Below, piece after piece: positions 17,772 through 26,790 of a stretch of DNA of 64,000 nucleotides. The stretch's first letter is position 1; every line of letters begins with the position of its first letter. The notes beneath the pieces were generated by a model. It saw nothing but the letters and a program-made list of their open reading frames with translations. It searched no databases and was not told the DNA's origin. The position numbers and the translations under genes were made by a program. Source of the DNA: Solibacillus sp. FSL R7-0668 (lineage in GTDB: Bacteria; Bacillota; Bacilli; Bacillales_A; Planococcaceae); NCBI RefSeq assembly GCF_038006205.1, contig NZ_JBBOUU010000001.1:498001-562000 (forward strand). Reading direction: 5' to 3'.

Positions 17772-18848
17772 ATTGTACTTATTTTTCAACTGATTATCGT
17801 GATAAATCCAGATGGATGGCTGTTTTTTAGCGAAATCTAACGCACGATATGCCGCGTTTAATAGCAAAGGCAATTGTGCATAATTGTTTGAAGAACTAAT
17901 GCCAATATTGGCTGTGATTTGAAGGGTAGGGTCCTGCGTAAATACAATTTTCTTTATGGCCTCATTGATCTGATTTGCCTGCATAATGGCTTCTGCAGGT
18001 GCCAAGTTTAAAAGGATGATATAAAATTCATCGCTATCAATACGCCCGATATGACTTTCTGAAGGTAGCTGCTGTTCAATCGTTTTCGCTATTTTGGCAA
18101 AAATGGCATCCCCTACTTCATAACTATATTGATGGTTAACCGTACTAAATTTTCGTAAATCCAAATGCAGCAATTCAAATGGAATCTTTGCTTGCATAAG
18201 CCATTTAAGACGCTGTTCTATTGCGACATGATTCGGTAGCTGTGTTAACAAATCCATTTGCTTCAATTCGTATATTTGCCTAATTTGCTTATGTCGATGA
18301 TCGAGCTGAATCAAAATAATACGAAGTAAATAAAAGGCAAGCGAAGAAAATAGCAAATAGATAACTGTGTAGTACAGACTCTGTAATGTAATACCAAAAT
18401 AAATAAGTAAAAGCAAACAATGCTCAAATGTAATAGCAAAAAAGTAATAGGCAATATTACGATAAGTCATCGGATATTTATGAGCGGCATACGCCATTGC
18501 GAGTGTTATAACAAGTAAATTAATCATCATAATAAATGCTATTGTGGAAGTATAAAATATGGCAGAGCGGCTAATAAAAATCAAAATACTAGAAATAAAA
18601 ATCGAAACTGGCCCACCAAGTAAACCGCTAAAAAGAACAAAAATATTGCGATTGTGAATAAAAATACCATTACCAAAAGGAGCCGTGACGACGGTCAAAA
18701 TAAATGCCGCAACCCCAAACGCAAGCCCAACGAGCACCGATTTATATTTTTGAATAAACGGCACATCTTCGTAATGGATAAATGACCAATAGATTAACGT
18801 AGTGAAGCAAAACAAAATTGAAAAATTAATAATAAATTCTAAAAGCAT
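17751..18848 (-). CDS. Membrane protein with 5TM sensor and degenerate GGDEF domain
   Basis: A 365-residue protein. The N-terminal part (about 1-190) has five to six membrane helices with the 5TMR-LYT-like stretch FSGLLGGPVSIFISS. A short linker leads to a GGDEF domain (about 205-355) that starts with DLLTQLPNH. The catalytic motif reads DSDEF instead of GGDEF, so the two glycines that hold GTP are lost and cyclase activity is unlikely. It may act as a c-di-GMP or GTP sensor, which is inference. I chose ATG 18848, eight bases after TAAGAGGT, over an upstream in-frame start that gives an odd 55-residue extension. Confidence 0.8.
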   Translation of the reverse strand: MLLEFIINFSILFCFTTLIYWSFIHYEDVPFIQKYKSVLVGLAFGVAAFILTVVTAPFGNGIFIHNRNIFVLFSGLLGGPVSIFISSILIFISRSAIFYTSTIAFIMMINLLVITLAMAYAAHKYPMTYRNIAYYFFAITFEHCLLLLIYFGITLQSLYYTVIYLLFSSLAFYLLRIILIQLDHRHKQIRQIYELKQMDLLTQLPNHVAIEQRLKWLMQAKIPFELLHLDLRKFSTVNHQYSYEVGDAIFAKIAKTIEQQLPSESHIGRIDSDEFYIILLNLAPAEAIMQANQINEAIKKIVFTQDPTLQITANIGISSSNNYAQLPLLLNAAYRALDFAKKQPSIWIYHDNQLKNKYNKTHDDR

Positions 18849-19031
18849 ATTAATACCTCTTAAGTAGATAGTGGTATCCTCTATTCTAAGTGACACGTAA
18901 AAAAATAGGAAGAAATTCAATTTGCGTGTGTGCAAATAACTACAAAGATTTATGTTTCTATCTTGCTTAAAGTGAAAGATGTAGCCTATAATAAGAAGGT
19001 TATAGAAATACAAGTATAGGGGCTGACTGCT

Positions 19032-19472
19032 GTGGCGAACGAGAATGGGAAAACAGTCAAAATTAAGCTAGTTTCCTCGATCATTCCAACCGAGGGCGAG
19101 CTTGAACAATATGAAATGTGGCTAGAGGGTAGCTGTATTGAAAAGGGCGAAAGTTACTATTTACGCTATGAGGAAGTTCAGGAAGAATTACACATTCAAA
19201 CAACGATTAAATTAAACGACAACCGCGGTTTTATCAATCGAAGTGGCGGCGTCATGATGCGCTTACCACTCATTCCTGGCATGCGTGAAAACGGTCATTA
19301 TGAAAGTCCATTTGGCTCTTTACCAATCATTACAGATACGCATCAGTTAGCAATTGACGTACAAAAAAATGAACAAGTATCAGGGCGTTTTCATACGCAA
19401 TATGATCTTATTATAGGCGGCAATTCAGTTGGCCGTTACACATTAGATATTCAATTTACGGAGGTACAGTGA
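19032..19472 (+). CDS. ywiB: DUF1934 family protein YwiB
   Basis: A 146-residue beta-barrel-type protein of the DUF1934 (YwiB) family, similar in fold to lipocalin-like small barrels, with no known activity. It starts at GTG 19032 after TAGGGGCTG. Its TGA overlaps the ATG of argS, so the two are translationally coupled, the same arrangement as in B. subtilis. Confidence 0.85.
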   Translation: MANENGKTVKIKLVSSIIPTEGELEQYEMWLEGSCIEKGESYYLRYEEVQEELHIQTTIKLNDNRGFINRSGGVMMRLPLIPGMRENGHYESPFGSLPIITDTHQLAIDVQKNEQVSGRFHTQYDLIIGGNSVGRYTLDIQFTEVQ

Positions 19473-21139
19473 TGAACGCAGTAGAACAATTACAGCAATC
19501 GATTAAAGCGGCACTTGCAGCAGCAATCGAAAAAGCCGGCCTAGTAGAAGCAGGCACAGAAGTAAACATTCACTTAGAAACACCAAAAGATAAGGCAAAC
19601 GGTGACTACGCAACAAACGTCGCGATGCAATTAACAAAATTAGCGAAAAAGCCACCTCGTGCCATCGCAGAAAGCATTTTAGAAAACTTAGAAACAGCGG
19701 ATACCGAGATTGAGAAAATCGACATCGCGGGTCCAGGTTTCATGAACATTACCGTGCGTAAAGACTTTTTAGCGAGTGTTGTAAAAGCAGCATTCGAGCA
19801 AGGGGCAAACTACGGTCGTTCAAATGCAGGAAATGCTGAAAAGGTACAAGTAGAGTTCGTTTCAGCGAACCCAACTGGTGACTTACATTTAGGACATGCG
19901 CGTGGTGCATCTGTAGGGGATTCATTATGTAATGTAATGGACTTTGCAGGCTACGCAGTATCACGTGAGTACTATATTAACGATGCGGGTAACCAAATTA
20001 ACAATTTAGCGTATTCTTTAGAGGCTCGTTACAAACAAGCACTAGGGATGGACGCTGACATGCCAGAAGATGGCTATCATGGCTCAGACATTATCGAAAT
20101 CGCAGGCAAACTAGCTGAAGAATTCGGTGCAGCCATTTTGGAAAAATCAGAGGAAGAGCGCTTCAAATTCTTCCGTCAGCACGGCTTACAATTAGAATTA
20201 GCCAAATTACAAAACGATTTGAAAAACTTCCGCGTAGAATTTGACGTTTGGTATTCAGAAACTTCATTATACGAAAACGGTAAAATCGATGTGGCGTTAA
20301 ACAAATTACGTGAAAACGGTCATGTCTTTGAAGAAGAAGGCGCGACTTGGTTCCGTTCGACAACATTTGGTGACGACAAAGACCGCGTATTAATCAAAAA
20401 CGATGGCTCATTCACTTATTTAACACCAGATATCGCTTATCACGAGGACAAATTACAACGTGGCTTCAATAAATTAATCAATATTTGGGGAGCAGACCAC
20501 CACGGTTATATCCCACGTATGAAAGCAGCGATTGAAGCACTTGGCTATGACCGCGGTACATTAGAAGTGGACATTATCCAAATGGTACAGCTTTATAAAA
20601 ATGGTGAAAAATTCAAAATGTCAAAACGTACAGGTAACGCGGTGACGATGCGTGAATTAGTAGAAGAAGTAGGCTTAGATGCGGTACGTTATTTCTTCGT
20701 AAAAACAGCGGGCGACTCTCATATGGACTTCGATTTAGATTTAGCCGTTTCACAATCAAACGAAAACCCAGTGTATTACGCACAATATGCACATGCACGT
20801 ATTTCTTCCATCTTACGTTCAGCGGCGGAGCAAGGTTATGCGGCAACACTTGAAAACTTAAATCTGTTAACGGCTGAAAAAGAAGAGGATGTACTGAAAA
20901 AAGTAGGCGCATTCCCACAAATCGTGGCGGACGCAGCGAAACACCGTACACCACACCGTATTGCGAACTACATTCAGGAATTAGCGGCTGCATTCCACAG
21001 CTTCTACAATGCTGAAAAAGTATTAAACCAAGACAACAAGGAGCTAACAGAAGCTCGTCTTGCATTAATTACAGCAGTTAAAACAACTTTAGCGAACGCA
21101 TTAAAATTAATTGGCGTAAGCGCTCCAGAAAAAATGTAA
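19472..21139 (+). CDS. argS: Arginyl-tRNA synthetase
   Basis: Class I synthetase that charges tRNA-Arg. An N-terminal additional domain (about 1-110) precedes the HIGH-type motif LHLGHARGA at 138-146. The KMSKR motif is in [12 protein letters not shown], near residue 370, and the helical anticodon-binding domain is at the C-terminus (HARISSIL onward). The length is 555 residues. GTG at 19469 is also in frame, but GGAGGT at 19460-19465 is only three bases from it and six from ATG 19472, which I choose. A strong terminator follows. Confidence 0.97.
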   Translation: MNAVEQLQQSIKAALAAAIEKAGLVEAGTEVNIHLETPKDKANGDYATNVAMQLTKLAKKPPRAIAESILENLETADTEIEKIDIAGPGFMNITVRKDFLASVVKAAFEQGANYGRSNAGNAEKVQVEFVSANPTGDLHLGHARGASVGDSLCNVMDFAGYAVSREYYINDAGNQINNLAYSLEARYKQALGMDADMPEDGYHGSDIIEIAGKLAEEFGAAILEKSEEERFKFFRQHGLQLELAKLQNDLKNFRVEFDVWYSETSLYENGKIDVALNKLRENGHVFEEEGATWFRSTTFGDDKDRVLIKNDGSFTYLTPDIAYHEDKLQRGFNKLINIWGADHHGYIPRMKAAIEALGYDRGTLEVDIIQMVQLYKNGEKFKMSKRTGNAVTMRELVEEVGLDAVRYFFVKTAGDSHMDFDLDLAVSQSNENPVYYAQYAHARISSILRSAAEQGYAATLENLNLLTAEKEEDVLKKVGAFPQIVADAAKHRTPHRIANYIQELAAAFHSFYNAEKVLNQDNKELTEARLALITAVKTTLANALKLIGVSAPEKM

Positions 21140-21150
21140 TCACTAATTGT

Positions 21151-21197
21151 AATCCCCCTATTTGTTGCATGATGCAGCGAATAGGGGGATTTTTTTG
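21151..21197 (+). terminator. Intrinsic terminator after argS
   Basis: 12 bp stem AATCCCCCTATT / AATAGGGGGATT, T-run of seven. Confidence 0.9.
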
Positions 21198-21250
21198 CGT
21201 TCTAAGAAATAAAAGTGGTGTCATTGAAATTGTGGATCTTGTTGGGTGTT

Positions 21251-21349
21251 CGCAAATATATGTGAAAAACGCTAATATCTCGGCGATTTCGCAAATAAGT
21301 TCTGAATATCGCAAATAAAATCCAAAAGTCGCAAATATCCCCTACGCAC
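21251..21349. repeat. Five-unit CGCAAATA array, 20-base period
   Basis: CGCAAATA (one copy CGCTAATA) begins at 21251, 21270, 21290, 21310 and 21330, a spacing of 19, 20, 20 and 20. The 12-base intervals between core motifs differ from one another. The array starts 54 bases after the argS terminator. It is homologous unit by unit to the array at 62198. Function unknown. Confidence 0.85.
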
Positions 21350-21390
21350 GTCCCACGTCCCTGAGAGTAAAAGCATATGCTAATAATACG

Positions 21391-21480
21391 AATAATTCCT
21401 ATAAAAAAACTTAGAATTAGCTATTGACTTCTAAATATTCAGAAAGTATGATTAATTCCAATAAGAAAACTTAGTTATTA
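21391..21480 (+). promoter_or_regulatory. Two CymR-like operator boxes flanking the promoter
   Basis: Direct repeats at 21391-21420 and 21451-21480, exactly 60 bases apart, share TAATTCC(A/T)ATAA and AAAACTTAG, about 22 of 30 positions. Read on the minus strand they give CTAAGTTTT and GGAATTA, which resembles the CymR (cysteine metabolism repressor) consensus of Bacillus and Staphylococcus. Box 1 abuts the -35 and box 2 overlaps the -10 and start of transcription, as expected for repression. Confidence 0.6.
21424..21452 (+). promoter_or_regulatory. Sigma-A promoter of the sulfur-type operon
   Basis: TTGACT at 21424 and TATGAT at 21447 with a 17-base spacer, followed by the operon whose first gene starts at 21503. 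Confidence 0.8.
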
Positions 21481-21502
21481 ACTAGGGATTGGATGGTGCT
21501 GT

Positions 21503-22681
21503 ATGAGTAAGCAATTATTTATTAAAACAGATGAGCAGCGTCAATGGCTCGCAAAATTAGCAACGGTAGAACAAAGCTTTAAAGATCGAGCACAGCAAAT
21601 TGATGAGGATTCGGTTTTTCCGTTTGAAAATTTCAAGAAGCTTCGTGAAATCGGCTATACAAAAATAACATTGCCAAAGGAATTTGGAGGGGAAGGGCTT
21701 TCTGTTTACGATGCGATACTTCTACATGAAACACTTTCAAGCTATTGTGGTAGCACCGGCTTAGCGGCTTCCTGGTCGATTCAAAATATTGGTGAAATCT
21801 TTGAAAATCGTTATTGGCAGTCTGATACACTGACATCGTTTGGAGAGCAAGTGAAAAATGGAGCCACTGTGAACCGTGCAGTAAGTGAATTTGCAATGGG
21901 AAGCCCAGTACGTGGTGGAAAACCAGCAACTTCCGCCAAGCATGACGGAGAAGACTATGTGATTAATGGCCGCAAAAATTATACGAGTGGTGCGCCGGAT
22001 TTAGATTATTTTTTAGTTTCGGCTTGGATAGAGGACGACAATCAGCTTGGCTTTTTCTTAATTCCAAAAACAGCACAAGGCGTTACCGTCGAAAATACAT
22101 GGGATGTTGCATCGATGCGCGGTACAGGGAGTGATGATTTAGTCTTACAAAATGTACGTGTCGCATCCTCTTCTTTAGTTGAAATCCCTAGTTATTCTAC
22201 AGGTTTTAAATTGAATGGCTGGCTGCTCTTAATTCCAGCAACCTATTTAGGTATTGCACAGGCTGCGCGGGATTATGCTGTGAAATTTGCGACAGAGCAC
22301 TCGCCAAACAGTATTCAAGGAACAATTGCCGAGTTACCAAATGTGCAAACCCTGATCGGAGAAATGGATTTAGCGTTAACGAATGCGCGCTTTACGCTTT
22401 ACGGTGTAGCAGCGCTTTATGAGGACCCAGCGAAAAAATCAGAAATTATTAATGAAGTCAATATCGCAAAGCATGTGGTGACAAATATTGCAATCGAAGT
22501 TGTAGACAAGGCAATGCGCTTAGTAGGAGCAAAAAGCCTACAGCGCGCCAATCCATTACAGCGCTATTACCGAGATGTACGTGCAGGGTTGCATAATCCA
22601 CCAATGGATGACTTGACGATTAAGCGCTTGGCAGAAACGGCAATTCAAAATCAATTAAAAGAGAAAGAGGTATCTGTATGA
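21503..22681 (+). CDS. Acyl-CoA dehydrogenase-like flavoprotein (DszC/SfnB type)
   Basis: A 392-residue FAD/FMN enzyme of the acyl-CoA dehydrogenase fold: helical N-terminal domain (about 1-125), beta domain (MRGTGSDDLVLQNVRV) and C-terminal four-helix bundle. The catalytic Glu of true acyl-CoA dehydrogenases is not seen at the usual C-terminal spot (the area reads YYRDVRAGLHNPPMDD). This matches the flavin monooxygenase-like branch used in sulfur acquisition (DszC, SfnB). It is first in an operon with a solute-binding protein and two permeases, behind CymR-like boxes. A role in breaking down an imported organosulfur compound is inferred. Confidence 0.75.
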   Translation: MSKQLFIKTDEQRQWLAKLATVEQSFKDRAQQIDEDSVFPFENFKKLREIGYTKITLPKEFGGEGLSVYDAILLHETLSSYCGSTGLAASWSIQNIGEIFENRYWQSDTLTSFGEQVKNGATVNRAVSEFAMGSPVRGGKPATSAKHDGEDYVINGRKNYTSGAPDLDYFLVSAWIEDDNQLGFFLIPKTAQGVTVENTWDVASMRGTGSDDLVLQNVRVASSSLVEIPSYSTGFKLNGWLLLIPATYLGIAQAARDYAVKFATEHSPNSIQGTIAELPNVQTLIGEMDLALTNARFTLYGVAALYEDPAKKSEIINEVNIAKHVVTNIAIEVVDKAMRLVGAKSLQRANPLQRYYRDVRAGLHNPPMDDLTIKRLAETAIQNQLKEKEVSV

Positions 22682-23550
22682 AATTCAAACAAATCGTAAA
22701 ATTAACTTCCATTAGTATCGTTGCTGCAGCTTTGTTAACAGCTTGCGGTGATGAGCCACAATCAGGATCGGCTTCATCAAAAGAAGAAGGAAAGGATGGC
22801 GTAACGGTTGTCAAAGTGGCATATGACCAAGCAAGTAAGCCAATGACTTATTTAGACGAAAACGGCAACCCAACAGGTTATGACGTTGAAGTAATGAAAT
22901 TAGTAGACGAAGCGTTACCACAATATGAGTTCGATTATGTAGGAACAACAAGTGATGACTTACTCATTGGAGTAGAGCAAGGGAAATATCATGCGGGGGT
23001 CAAAAATGCGTTCTGGACAGAGGAGCGCACACAGAAGTACATTTTCCCGAAAGAGTTTTTAGGCTTAAGTAGCGCTGGCTTAGTGCTGAAAAAAGAAAAT
23101 GCCCATATTAAAAACTTAAGTGATTTTGCCAAGGCTGGTTACACATTAGCACCAATCGCCGCAAATAATGCGCAATATACGGTCATTGCCGAATACAATG
23201 AAGCCAATCCAGATAACCCAGTAAAGCTACAAGCGGGTGAGGAGTTTACAGTCGATGTCGTGCAATGGGTAAATGAAGGCCGTGTGGATGGTGGTGTCCA
23301 AATTGAAGGGGCATTCAACGGGCAAGTATTAACTGAGGGCGGCCCTTACTATAATTTAAAAGATGAAGTGGTATATAACGAATTTGCAGTTATTAAAACA
23401 TGGCCGCTATTTAATAAAAAGCAGCAGGAATTTGCCGATGCCTACGATCAAGCCATCGCTGAAATTAAAAAGACTGATGCGCTCCAACAGCTCAGCAAAG
23501 AATTTTATGGCAAAGATTTATTTGAAGTGTTAGATTCGGTCAATCGCTAA
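22678..23550 (+). CDS. Amino-acid-type ABC transporter substrate-binding lipoprotein
   Basis: A 290-residue extracellular family 3 binding protein. The lipobox is LLTAC with Cys23 as the lipidation site, then a Ser/Glu-rich linker and the SBP_bac_3 fold (VAYDQASKPMTYLDENGNPTG is the start of lobe 1; GYDVEVMKLVDEA follows). Its ATG overlaps the previous stop (ATGA). The context of a flavin enzyme and CymR-like control suggests cystine, an S-substituted cysteine or another sulfur compound as ligand, comparable to YxeM. This is not proven by sequence. Confidence 0.85.
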   Translation: MKFKQIVKLTSISIVAAALLTACGDEPQSGSASSKEEGKDGVTVVKVAYDQASKPMTYLDENGNPTGYDVEVMKLVDEALPQYEFDYVGTTSDDLLIGVEQGKYHAGVKNAFWTEERTQKYIFPKEFLGLSSAGLVLKKENAHIKNLSDFAKAGYTLAPIAANNAQYTVIAEYNEANPDNPVKLQAGEEFTVDVVQWVNEGRVDGGVQIEGAFNGQVLTEGGPYYNLKDEVVYNEFAVIKTWPLFNKKQQEFADAYDQAIAEIKKTDALQQLSKEFYGKDLFEVLDSVNR

Positions 23551-23558
23551 AATGCCGG

Positions 23559-23592
23559 AGCTGCTTAAGGAGGTTGCTTAAGTAGCTTTTTT
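23559..23592 (+). terminator. Partial terminator or processing hairpin inside the ABC operon
   Basis: AGCTGCTTAAG / CTTAAGTAGCT stem with a loop of seven and six T, nine bases after the binding-protein gene. Such intra-operon hairpins commonly raise binding-protein mRNA relative to the permease genes. Confidence 0.65.
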
Positions 23593-23657
23593 CATACAGC
23601 TCTTGTAGCGGGCGTTTTTGAAAGTGATGAAGCGAATCGATGAAGGTGGGGAAGCAA

Positions 23658-24368
23658 TTGGAAAAATACTTTGATATGTCGTATATTTGGGCGGCCTTAC
23701 CCGATTTATTGCCCTATTTATGGGTGACCTTATATATCGTGGCCTTTTCGGTGATAGGTGGCTCTCTATTCGGCTTCGTGCTCGCTGCGGCGAAGTTAAG
23801 CAATAACCAATTATTACGCGCTTTAGCAAATGCGTATACAACCGTTATGCGCTGTACACCGGCAATTGTTTTATTGTTTTTAGTGTACTACGGCATTCCT
23901 GCTTTTGCAGAAGGGGTATTCGGCATTTATTTGCAGGATGTATCCACTGGGGTATTTGTTGTTGTGACCTTTAGTCTGCAATTTGCGGCGATGATGTCAG
24001 AAGTCATTCGCTCTTCCTATTTAGCGATTGATAAAGGGCAATTTGAAGCAGCGGTCAGTGTTGGCTTAACACCGTTTCAAGCCTATCGCCGCATTATTTT
24101 CCCGCAAGCATTGGTCGTGGCACTGCCAAACTTCGGCAATGGGCTCATTTCGGTATTACAGGAAGGCGCACTTGCGTATACAATTGGCTTTATTGACATT
24201 GTTGGCAAGGCAAATTTAATTATTGCGAATAATTATGGTACGCATACATTAGAAATTTATATCGCATTAGCGGTCATTTATTGGGTGTTATCGATTTCCA
24301 TCGAGAAACTCTTCGCAGTGCTTGAAAAGATGCTTAGTAAAGGAAAGCAAACGATAAAAACAACGTAG
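23658..24368 (+). CDS. ABC transporter permease, amino-acid (HisM) type, first copy
   Basis: An integral membrane subunit of 236 residues with five to six helices and the EAA loop (EAAVSVGLTPFQAYRRIIFPQA, contact to the ATPase). AAGGTGG lies eight bases before TTG 23658, which I take as the start; an in-frame ATG at 23640 lacks a clear ribosome binding site. It pairs with the second permease at 24379, so the transporter would be a heterodimer in the membrane. Confidence 0.85.
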   Translation: MEKYFDMSYIWAALPDLLPYLWVTLYIVAFSVIGGSLFGFVLAAAKLSNNQLLRALANAYTTVMRCTPAIVLLFLVYYGIPAFAEGVFGIYLQDVSTGVFVVVTFSLQFAAMMSEVIRSSYLAIDKGQFEAAVSVGLTPFQAYRRIIFPQALVVALPNFGNGLISVLQEGALAYTIGFIDIVGKANLIIANNYGTHTLEIYIALAVIYWVLSISIEKLFAVLEKMLSKGKQTIKTT

Positions 24369-24378
24369 GAGGTACGCT

Positions 24379-25080
24379 ATGAATTGGCCATTTTTAATTG
24401 ATACATTTTTTGTCGCATTAAGTGGCGTTCCAGTTGCGCTACTCGTAACCGTTGTTTCGCTGTTTATTGCGGTACCATTTGGTTTTTTACTAGCACTGGC
24501 ACGTATTTATGAAGTACCTGTAATCAATCAGTTCGCAAAAGTGTATATTTCATTCGTTCGTGGGACACCGGTCATTATTCAAATTTTCGTGCTCTATGCA
24601 ACGATTCCGTTAATACTAAGTGGCATTTTTGAAAAGTATCAGATTGATTATCCCATTTATGAAATTAATCCACTCTGGTATGCCTTTATTATTTTCTCGT
24701 TTAATACGGCAGCCATCTTAATTGAAATATTTCGTTCGGCCTTACAAACCGTTGCAAAAGGTCAGCTGGAGGCGGCGCAGTCAGTAGGTTTGACGACAGC
24801 CCAGGCATACCGCCGCATCATTATTCCACAGGCGCTTGTTTCCGCGATGCCTAATTTGTGCACAGCAACGATTAACTTAATTAAAGCGACATCGCTTGGC
24901 TATGCGATTTCCTTGCAAGAAATTACGTTAAAGGCCAAGGTAGAGGCAAATTTAGGCTACAACTATTTAGAAGCCTATCTTGATATATTTGTTGTTTATC
25001 TACTTATTTGTATGACAGTAGAATATTTATTTAAATGGTCTGAAAAACGGTTAAGTCGTTATAAGGTAGCGACTGTATAA
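24379..25080 (+). CDS. ABC transporter permease, amino-acid (HisM) type, second copy
   Basis: A 233-residue membrane subunit. The EAA loop reads EAAQSVGLTTAQAYRRIIIP; five or six helices are predicted. GTAGGAGG precedes ATG, 10 bases after the first permease. The gene is intact, but the insertion sequence that begins about 50 bases downstream separates it from the ATPase gene at 26880. Confidence 0.87.
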   Translation: MNWPFLIDTFFVALSGVPVALLVTVVSLFIAVPFGFLLALARIYEVPVINQFAKVYISFVRGTPVIIQIFVLYATIPLILSGIFEKYQIDYPIYEINPLWYAFIIFSFNTAAILIEIFRSALQTVAKGQLEAAQSVGLTTAQAYRRIIIPQALVSAMPNLCTATINLIKATSLGYAISLQEITLKAKVEANLGYNYLEAYLDIFVVYLLICMTVEYLFKWSEKRLSRYKVATV

Positions 25081-25196
25081 GGAGCATTCCTGTTAGAAGA
25101 ATTTTCAGGGACTTGAAAAGAAAAAAGCCCTCTCGTATGATGTTTGAGTGTCAACCAGACAATTGACTCGCACATCTACAGAGAGGACTTACAACA

Positions 25197-26474
25197 ATGA
25201 ATTTTAATACGAATGAAAAAATTAATCAAGTTTCTGAAAATACGTTAGTCATTGGCATCGATATTGCCAAGCATAAGCACTTCGCTTGTGCTGTGGATGA
25301 TCGCGGTCGCGTGCTCCAAAAATCATTTCCTATCGTGCAATCACGTATCGGATTTGAAGCGTTTTATGAGCGTCTGCTTACGTTAAAAACGGCACATGAA
25401 AAACAAGAAATCCTCGTTGGTTTCGAGCCAACTGGTCACTACTGGATGAACTTAGCGGCGTTTTTAACACACTATGGGATTCCGTTTGTGATGGTCAATC
25501 CGATGCACGTCAATCGCTCGAAAGAACTCGACGACAACCTGCAGACGAAAAATGACCAAAAAGATGCGCTTGTCATCGCCCGTCTAATGCGAGATGGACG
25601 CTTTAGCTATCCTCGTCTTTTAGAAGGCGTGGAAGCGGAATTACGAAATGGTGCGACGTTGCGTTCAAAAATTCAAGAGGATTTAAACGCCCTTCAAAAC
25701 CGCATCATTCGTTGGTTAGACCGTTTCTTCCCAGAGTTTACACAAGTCTTTAAAAATTTTGGAAAAATGGCGTATGCGGTGCTGGAAAAAACGCCGCTGC
25801 CAATGGATATTCAAGGGAAAACACCGGAAGAACTGCTCTTCCTTTATCGCCAAGTAGACGGGATGAAAAGTCCTCAACTACCGAAAGCGAAACAATTAGT
25901 CGAACTGGCACCTCATTCAATTGGACTGACGGAAGGACTGGTGATGGCCCGTTATGAAATCGCCACACTGCTTTCTCAAGTGAAACTAATGCAGGCACAG
26001 CTCGATGAATTGACTGTACAATTAACGGAATTAGCGAAACAAATGACGGATTATGACTACCTAGCATCTGTACCCGGAATCGGCGATGTCACGATTGTCG
26101 AATTACTATCAGAAGTCGGTTCGCTCACGCAATATACGCATCCACGCCAATTAATCAAACTCGCGGGACTCACATTGCGTGAAAACTCTTCAGGTAAACA
26201 AACCGGACAAAAACGGATTTCTAAACGTGGAAGACGCAAACTTCGCGCCCTCCTATTCCGTGTCATGATGCCATTGATTCAACATAATCTAGCGTTTAAA
26301 GCGTTACACGAACATTACACCACACGCACCAACAATCCACTGCGTAAAAAGCAATCGATTGTCGTCCTGTGTGGGAAGTTACTGAAGATTTTACATGCCT
26401 TGTGTAACAAGAAAATTTATTTTAATCCAGACCAAATGATGAACGATTTCACCCAGCTTCAAACGGCTGCGTAA
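25197..26474 (+). CDS. IS110-family transposase (bridge-RNA-guided recombinase type)
   Basis: A 425-residue enzyme with an N-terminal RuvC-like DEDD domain: Asp in IGIDIAKHKH, Glu in VGFEPTGHYW, and two Asp in TKNDQKDALVIARL. A coiled-coil middle region (about 270-310) leads to the C-terminal Transposase_20 domain, with SVPGIGDVTIVELLSEVG and the serine-bearing ENSSGKQTGQKRISKRGRRK. All catalytic positions are present and the frame is intact, so it may be active. Enzymes of this family are guided by an RNA from the element's own non-coding end. The start ATG follows GAGAGGAC. Confidence 0.92.
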   Translation: MNFNTNEKINQVSENTLVIGIDIAKHKHFACAVDDRGRVLQKSFPIVQSRIGFEAFYERLLTLKTAHEKQEILVGFEPTGHYWMNLAAFLTHYGIPFVMVNPMHVNRSKELDDNLQTKNDQKDALVIARLMRDGRFSYPRLLEGVEAELRNGATLRSKIQEDLNALQNRIIRWLDRFFPEFTQVFKNFGKMAYAVLEKTPLPMDIQGKTPEELLFLYRQVDGMKSPQLPKAKQLVELAPHSIGLTEGLVMARYEIATLLSQVKLMQAQLDELTVQLTELAKQMTDYDYLASVPGIGDVTIVELLSEVGSLTQYTHPRQLIKLAGLTLRENSSGKQTGQKRISKRGRRKLRALLFRVMMPLIQHNLAFKALHEHYTTRTNNPLRKKQSIVVLCGKLLKILHALCNKKIYFNPDQMMNDFTQLQTAA

Positions 26475-26790
26475 GCGACACCATCAGAAGTCACAAACAA
26501 GAGGATGACACGGAGAAGCCGGCACTATTTCCACCATTCGACCGTGCGAATCGCAAAGAGTCCCTAAGGGAGCATCGCCAGCCTCTGCCTTATGAATAGA
26601 CCGAACGAAGGAATGTACGCGCATCAGACGCCTAGAGATATGGGAGGGTCCGTCATCATAAGCAACGCAGAGATCCAAAAGTGCATCGATATAGCGCACA
26701 GGATCAGAGGGATAATTACCATTTACTGGTTTATCCTATAGCGAAGCGTACGGACTGTTTGTAAAAAAAATCAAGAATTACAAAATAACG
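26475..26790 (+). ncRNA. Candidate bridge (seek) RNA region of the IS element
   Basis: The long 3' non-coding region is GC-richer than its surroundings and can form nested helices. CTCTGCCTTATGA (26583-26595) pairs with TCATAAGCAACGCAGAG (26656-26672), enclosing an internal loop where GACC pairs with GGGTC, and GGATAA...TTATCC lies further on. IS1111-type elements encode their guide RNA downstream of the transposase. Structure and position support this, but loops that pair with donor and target were not matched. Confidence 0.5.

Noticed and set aside
20613-21065. 150-residue minus-strand frame inside argS
   Set aside because: It lies wholly antisense to a conserved synthetase; the frame is open because of the codon use of argS.
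21251-21349. CRISPR array
   Set aside because: Cores are only 8 bases with 12-base linkers, and no cas genes are present in the window.
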